A stretch of 7,800 nt of DNA, from positions 1-7,800 of the forward strand of contig CAYTCD010000082.1 in assembly GCA_964436335.1 (NCBI GenBank), written 5' to 3'. This stretch comes from Pullibacteroides sp964436335. Lineage in GTDB: Bacteria > Bacteroidota > Bacteroidia > Bacteroidales > P3. The notes below the pieces were generated by a model, which was not told the origin of the DNA, did not search any database, and saw nothing but the letters and a program-made list of their open reading frames with translations. This document shows positions 4,139 through 7,800 of this stretch, piece after piece. A program made the position numbers and the translations under genes. The first letter of the stretch is position 1, and the number at the start of each line of letters is the position of its first letter.

Positions 4139-6229
4139 ATGGAACTTTTTATCATTAAGAGAGACGGTAAGAAAGAACCCTTTTCAATTGACAAGATCAA
4201 GAAGGCGATTGCCAAGGCCTTTCTTTCGGTGGGCAGTTTCGCCACGCAGGATGTGATTGCCAATATACTGAGCAGGGTCAGCGTCACCAACGAGATGACG
4301 GTGGAAGAAATACAGAACCAGGTAGAAGTGGCGTTGATGGCGGAACGCTATTATGCGGTGGCCAAATCCTATATGCTCTACCGCCAGCAGCATATCGAAG
4401 ACCGCGAGGTGCGCGACAAACTCAAGTTCCTGATCGATTACTGCGATGCCTCCAATGCCGCCACCGGCAGCAAGTATGACGCCAACGCCAATGTGGAGAA
4501 CAAGAATATGGCCACGCTGATAGGGGAGCTGCCAAAGTCGAATTTTATACGGCTCAACCGGCGCATGCTCACCGACCGTCTCAAGGATATGTATGGCAAG
4601 GAAGTGGCAGACCGCTATATCGATTTGCTCAACAACCACTATATCTACAAGAACGACGAAACGAGCCTGGCCAATTACTGCGCCAGCATCACCATGTATC
4701 CCTGGCTTACGGGCGGCACGATTTCGATAGGCGGCAATTCCAAGGCACCCACCAACCTCAAGTCTTTTTGCGGCGGTTTCGTGAATATGGTGTTCATGGT
4801 GTCGAGCATGCTCAGCGGCGCTTGCGCCACGCCCGAATTCCTGATGTACATGAACTATTTTATCGGACTCGAATACGGGGAGGATTATTACCTGCATGCC
4901 GACAAGGTGGTGGATCTTTCCAAGAAAGGCCGCACCTTGGACAAGGTGATTACCGATTGCTTCGAACAGATTGTGTATTCGATCAACCAGCCCACGGGCG
5001 CGCGCAACTACCAGGCGGTGTTCTGGAACATTTCGTATTACGACCGCTATTATTTCGAGAGCCTGTTCGGCAATTTCTATTTTCCCGACGGAAGCCGTCC
5101 CTGCTGGGAATCGCTCAGCTGGCTGCAGAAGCGTTTCATGAAATGGTTCAATGCCGAACGCCTGCGCACCGTGCTCACCTTTCCGGTGGAAACCATGGCG
5201 CTCCTGACCGAGAACGGCGATGCCAAAGACACCGAATACGGCGATTTTACGGCGCAGATGTATGCCGAAGGTCATTCTTTCTTTACCTACATGAGCGACA
5301 ACGCCGATTCCTTGAGCAGTTGCTGCCGCCTGCGCAACGAGATTCAGGACAACGGTTTCAGCTATACCTTGGGGGCCGGCGGTGTTTCCACGGGTTCCAA
5401 GAGCGTGTTGACGGTGAACCTGAACCGCTGCATCCAGTATGCCGTGCGGCAGAATATGCCTTACCAGATGTTTTTGGAAGACATTGTGGATTTCTGCCAC
5501 AAGGTTCAATTGGCCTATAACGAGAACCTCAAGTACATGCACGCCAAGGGTATGTTGCCCCTATTCGACGCGGGCTACATCAACTTGGGCAGGCAGTATC
5601 TCACGATAGGGGTCAACGGCTTGGTGGAGGCCGCCGAGTTCCTGGGTATCGAAATCAGCGACAATCCGCGTTACGAGAAGTTCGTGCAGGATGTGCTGGG
5701 GCTTATCGAAGACTGCAACCGGCGGTACCGCACCAAGGATGTGATGTTTAACTGCGAGATGATTCCGGCCGAGAACGTGGGTGTGAAACATGCCAAATGG
5801 GACAGGCAGGATGGCTATGTTGTGCCGAGGGATTGCTACAACAGTTATTTCTACGTTGTGGAAGACGACAAGCTCAACATTGTGGATAAATTCCGTCTGC
5901 ATGGACGCAAATATATCGAGCACCTTACCGGCGGCTCTGCCCTGCACATGAACCTGAACGAGCATCTGAGCCAGGAACAGTACCGCCATCTGCTCCGTGT
6001 GGCGACGCAGGAGGGCTGCAATTACTTTACCTTTAATATTCCCAACACGGTCTGCAACGACTGCGGGCATATCGACAAGCGCAACCTTAAGGAATGCCCG
6101 GAATGCAAGAGCCGCAACCTCGATTATCTGACCCGTATCATCGGCTACATGAAGCGGGTCAGCAATTTCTCCCAAGCCCGGCAGAAGGAGGCCGCCCAAC
6201 GCCATTATGCTACGGTTGGCCAGTTATGA
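4139..6229 (+). CDS. nrdD: Anaerobic (class III) ribonucleoside-triphosphate reductase
   Basis: This 696-aa oxygen-sensitive glycyl-radical enzyme reduces ribonucleoside triphosphates to deoxyribonucleotides, probably with formate as reductant. An N-terminal ATP-cone (about 3-92, with KRDG at 7-10) gives allosteric control by ATP/dATP. The catalytic barrel includes conserved cysteines such as C181 (ANYCASI), C211 (SFCGGF) and the pair C395-C396 in SSCCRLRNE. Near the C-terminus are the zinc-site cysteines C639, C642, C653 and C656 (CNDCGH, CPECKS) and the radical site G669 in RIIGYMKRVS. All key residues are present and length is normal. It closely resembles Bacteroides NrdD. Start 4139 has no SD, only an A-rich tract, and no nearby upstream in-frame ATG. 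The enzyme itself does not use B12, but the riboswitch upstream should control it. nrdG overlaps its end by 23 nt. Confidence 0.97.
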   Translation: MELFIIKRDGKKEPFSIDKIKKAIAKAFLSVGSFATQDVIANILSRVSVTNEMTVEEIQNQVEVALMAERYYAVAKSYMLYRQQHIEDREVRDKLKFLIDYCDASNAATGSKYDANANVENKNMATLIGELPKSNFIRLNRRMLTDRLKDMYGKEVADRYIDLLNNHYIYKNDETSLANYCASITMYPWLTGGTISIGGNSKAPTNLKSFCGGFVNMVFMVSSMLSGACATPEFLMYMNYFIGLEYGEDYYLHADKVVDLSKKGRTLDKVITDCFEQIVYSINQPTGARNYQAVFWNISYYDRYYFESLFGNFYFPDGSRPCWESLSWLQKRFMKWFNAERLRTVLTFPVETMALLTENGDAKDTEYGDFTAQMYAEGHSFFTYMSDNADSLSSCCRLRNEIQDNGFSYTLGAGGVSTGSKSVLTVNLNRCIQYAVRQNMPYQMFLEDIVDFCHKVQLAYNENLKYMHAKGMLPLFDAGYINLGRQYLTIGVNGLVEAAEFLGIEISDNPRYEKFVQDVLGLIEDCNRRYRTKDVMFNCEMIPAENVGVKHAKWDRQDGYVVPRDCYNSYFYVVEDDKLNIVDKFRLHGRKYIEHLTGGSALHMNLNEHLSQEQYRHLLRVATQEGCNYFTFNIPNTVCNDCGHIDKRNLKECPECKSRNLDYLTRIIGYMKRVSNFSQARQKEAAQRHYATVGQL

Positions 6230-6713
6230 CATCGTTTTTCAGGAGATTCCCGGCGAGGTTACCTTGGCGGTGAACCTTTCCAACTGCCCCAATGCCTGCA
6301 AGGGATGCCACAGTCCGCATCTGCGGGAGGACATCGGGGAGGTGCTGGATGAGGCGGCGATTGCTGCCTTGTTGAAGGAATACGGCCAATCCGTGAGTTG
6401 TTTCTGCTTTATGGGTGGGGATGCCGATCCGGTGGCGGTGGAGCGGAGCGCGGCGCTGGTAAAACGGCTTTCCGGCGGAAAGCTCAAGACGGCCTGGTAT
6501 TCGGGCAGGGATGAACTGGCTCCCGGCATCCATGCGGAGAGTTTCGACTATATCAAGATAGGCTCGTACCAAGAAGCCTTGGGCGGTCTTGCTTCGCCCT
6601 CCACCAACCAACGGCTCTATAAGGTGGAAAACGGCAGGCTGCACGATATAACCAACGTTTTTTGGCGGGATTGGCGTACCTTTGCGCCCGGAACCGTAAA
6701 ACATGACCGATGA
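6207..6713 (+). CDS. nrdG: Radical-SAM activating enzyme of class III ribonucleotide reductase
   Basis: This 168-aa activase uses a [4Fe-4S] cluster and S-adenosylmethionine to create the glycyl radical on NrdD G669. The cluster motif CxxxCxxC is C27-PNA-C31-KG-C34, followed by HSPHL. MGGD (69-72), the radical-SAM Gly-rich motif that holds SAM, follows, and TNQRLYKV (133-140) is a conserved feature of the family near the end. Length is typical. The start at 6207 lies inside nrdD (23-nt overlap) but is well supported, because the first residues (SYDIVFQEIPGEVTL) continue the similarity to Bacteroides NrdG from the N-terminus. The overlap suggests coupled translation, matching the obligate NrdD-NrdG partnership. 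Its stop overlaps marC by 4 nt (ATGA). Confidence 0.96.
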   Translation: MLRLASYDIVFQEIPGEVTLAVNLSNCPNACKGCHSPHLREDIGEVLDEAAIAALLKEYGQSVSCFCFMGGDADPVAVERSAALVKRLSGGKLKTAWYSGRDELAPGIHAESFDYIKIGSYQEALGGLASPSTNQRLYKVENGRLHDITNVFWRDWRTFAPGTVKHDR

Positions 6714-7291
6714 ACCTTCATTTCGACATAAGCCAGATTTCCACCACCTTTATGGTGTTGTTTGCCGTTATCGACATTACCGGTTCCATTCCCATCATTG
6801 TGGGACTGAACGGATCGGGCAAGAAAGTGCACGCGGGCAAGGTGGCGGGGATCTCGCTGGCTATTCTGGTGGCTTTTCTTTTTGTAGGGGAACGCCTGTT
6901 GCAACTGTTCAACATCGATGTGGAATCCTTTGCCGTGGCGGGATCGTTGGTGCTGTTCGCCCTGGCGGTGGAAATGACGTTCAACGTGGAGTTATTCAAG
7001 AACGACGGCACGGCGGGGCAGGCTTCGCTGATTCCGGTGGTCTTTCCTTTGGTGGCCGGGCCGGGAACGCTCACCACGGCGCTGTCGTTGCGGGCGGAGT
7101 ATTCGGCCGAGAATATCCTGCTGGCGATGTTGCTGAATATGGTGATCGTTTATTTCGTGATACGGAAAATCGATGTGGTGGAGCGGCTTATCGGCAGGAA
7201 CGGGATTTATATTTCGCGGCGGTTCTTCGGGGTGATTCTTTTGGCGATGGCAGTGAAGTTGTTTGCTTCTAATGTGCATAATTTGATTTAA
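6710..7291 (+). CDS. MarC-family integral membrane protein
   Basis: A 193-aa protein with about six membrane helices (near 12-33, 46-66, 71-93, 107-127, 134-152, 170-188). Family marks are the D-TGSIP segment in helix 1 (22-28) and PLVAGPGTLTT (113-123) in helix 4. MarC/YchE proteins are widespread inner-membrane proteins of unproven function; the old link of MarC to multiple antibiotic resistance has been withdrawn in the literature, so no drug-export role should be assumed. Its ATG overlaps the nrdG stop as ATGA, so it is very probably translated from the same mRNA and falls under the same B12 riboswitch. A possible tie to nucleotide or anaerobic metabolism is only inference. Confidence 0.88.
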   Translation: MNLHFDISQISTTFMVLFAVIDITGSIPIIVGLNGSGKKVHAGKVAGISLAILVAFLFVGERLLQLFNIDVESFAVAGSLVLFALAVEMTFNVELFKNDGTAGQASLIPVVFPLVAGPGTLTTALSLRAEYSAENILLAMLLNMVIVYFVIRKIDVVERLIGRNGIYISRRFFGVILLAMAVKLFASNVHNLI

Positions 7292-7313
7292 GGGGGAATG
7301 GACCTGTTCCCCT
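7292..7313. terminator. Short hairpin between convergent marC and queG
   Basis: GGGGAA (7293-7298) pairs with TTCCCC (7307-7312), extended by a G-T pair 7292/7313, with an eight-base loop. It fills nearly all of the 26 nt between the two converging stop codons and could serve both strands. Neither side has a good T run, so termination activity is uncertain. Confidence 0.35.
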
Positions 7314-7317
7314 GATT

Positions 7318-7800
7318 TCATAGAGTTTGTCTGCGAGATGCTTGCTCCGTTGGGAGAGGTGCGCAGCCGCAAGATGATGGGCGTTGTCCCTGCGGTTGCG
7401 CCATCACATTCTTCTGCAATCCCTCCAAGCCGGCGCGCAGGATGGCGGAATCGCCGAATGTGTTGTTGAATTCTTTCTGCTTCATGGCAAGTACTTTCTC
7501 TTCGGTAAGAGCCAGCACGGTTTGCGAGGCACGGAAGTCCGCGTGTCCCGGACGGGCGATGGAACGGTTGGCAGGGCAGGCCTTTTGGCATCGGTCGCAG
7601 CCGAACCAGCCGGCGGGCAGGAGAGGGCGTTCCCCTTTGTGTTCAATTGTGAGGTAGGAGAGGCAGCGGTTGGCATCCAGGCCGTTTTGCAGGCACGTAT
7701 CTAAGCCCTTTTGCAAAGCCCCTGTAGGACAGGCTTCCACGCAATGTTGGCAGTCTGCGCAAGGATGTGTGAAACCAGACGTTTCGTATAGCGGACGGTC
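7318..7800 (-). CDS. queG: Epoxyqueuosine reductase, C-terminal part (cut by window end)
   Basis: The frame stays open on the minus strand from the stop at 7318-7320 to the window edge, giving 160 C-terminal residues; the N-terminal, cobalamin-binding half lies beyond 7800. Two ferredoxin-like clusters are visible: CADCQHCVEACPTGAL near the edge (Cys at local residues 14, 17, 20, 24) and GCDRCQKACP further on. NRCLSYLTIEH and FNNTFGDSAILRAGLEGLQKN are also typical of QueG. QueG carries out the last step of queuosine biosynthesis, reducing epoxyqueuosine in the tRNA wobble base, and is itself cobalamin-dependent. The last ~26 residues (Gln/Cys/Arg-rich tail) look variable. GTG at 7740 is not the start, because the family sequence continues upstream of it. 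Confidence 0.93.
   Translation of the reverse strand, partial: DRPLYETSGFTHPCADCQHCVEACPTGALQKGLDTCLQNGLDANRCLSYLTIEHKGERPLLPAGWFGCDRCQKACPANRSIARPGHADFRASQTVLALTEEKVLAMKQKEFNNTFGDSAILRAGLEGLQKNVMAQPQGQRPSSCGCAPLPTEQASRRQTL

Noticed and set aside
4184..5542. Open frame of 452 codons on the minus strand inside nrdD
   Set aside because: It lies fully antisense to a well-supported nrdD. Its His/Val/Ile-rich translation has no recognisable domain and is explained by codon bias of nrdD.
7318..7740. GTG at 7740 as start of a small ferredoxin-like protein
   Set aside because: The frame continues upstream with the first cysteine cluster of QueG, so this is an internal codon of a longer gene running off the window.

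Overview
The window looks like a chromosomal segment from an anaerobic member of the Bacteroidales (phylum Bacteroidota), possibly near Rikenellaceae/Alistipes, though the family is a guess. The 16S 3' end and its trailer look Bacteroidales-like. Two promoter candidates resemble the Bacteroidota TTG...TAnnTTTG pattern. Most starts lack a Shine-Dalgarno (SD) sequence. NrdD, NrdG and the TonB protein match, from memory, the Bacteroides-type versions.

Left edge (1-350): the last ~50 nt of 16S rRNA, then tRNA-Ile(GAU) and tRNA-Ala(UGC), as in a normal 16S-23S spacer. Thirty-three bases after tRNA-Ala comes a strong intrinsic terminator instead of 23S rRNA, so in this assembly the 16S unit has no 23S or 5S attached.

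Envelope operon (about 405-3741): a promoter and four tightly packed plus-strand genes: exbB/tolQ-like, exbD/tolR-like, a tonB-like transducer, and a membrane-anchored calcineurin-type metallophosphoesterase. The last three junctions are a 19-nt gap, an 8-nt overlap and a 1-nt overlap. ExbB-ExbD use the proton gradient to energise TonB, which powers outer-membrane transporters. The phosphoesterase substrate is unknown. A weak terminator candidate follows.

B12-controlled nucleotide operon (about 3764-7313): a Bacteroidota-type promoter, a full-looking cobalamin riboswitch, and a long leader whose last hairpin can pair with riboswitch loop L5 just upstream of the start codon. Next come nrdD (oxygen-sensitive class III ribonucleotide reductase) and nrdG (its radical-SAM activase), overlapping by 23 nt, then a marC-family membrane gene overlapping nrdG by 4 nt. 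Class III reductase does not use B12. Placing it behind a B12 riboswitch suggests it is turned down when cobalamin is available, so a B12-dependent class II enzyme (NrdJ) should exist elsewhere in the genome.

Right edge (7318-7800): the C-terminal part of queG (epoxyqueuosine reductase) on the minus strand, convergent with marC and cut by the window end. I saw no CRISPR array, insertion sequence, prophage or defence system. The points most worth checking are the 16S unit without 23S and the riboswitch-nrdDG-marC arrangement.
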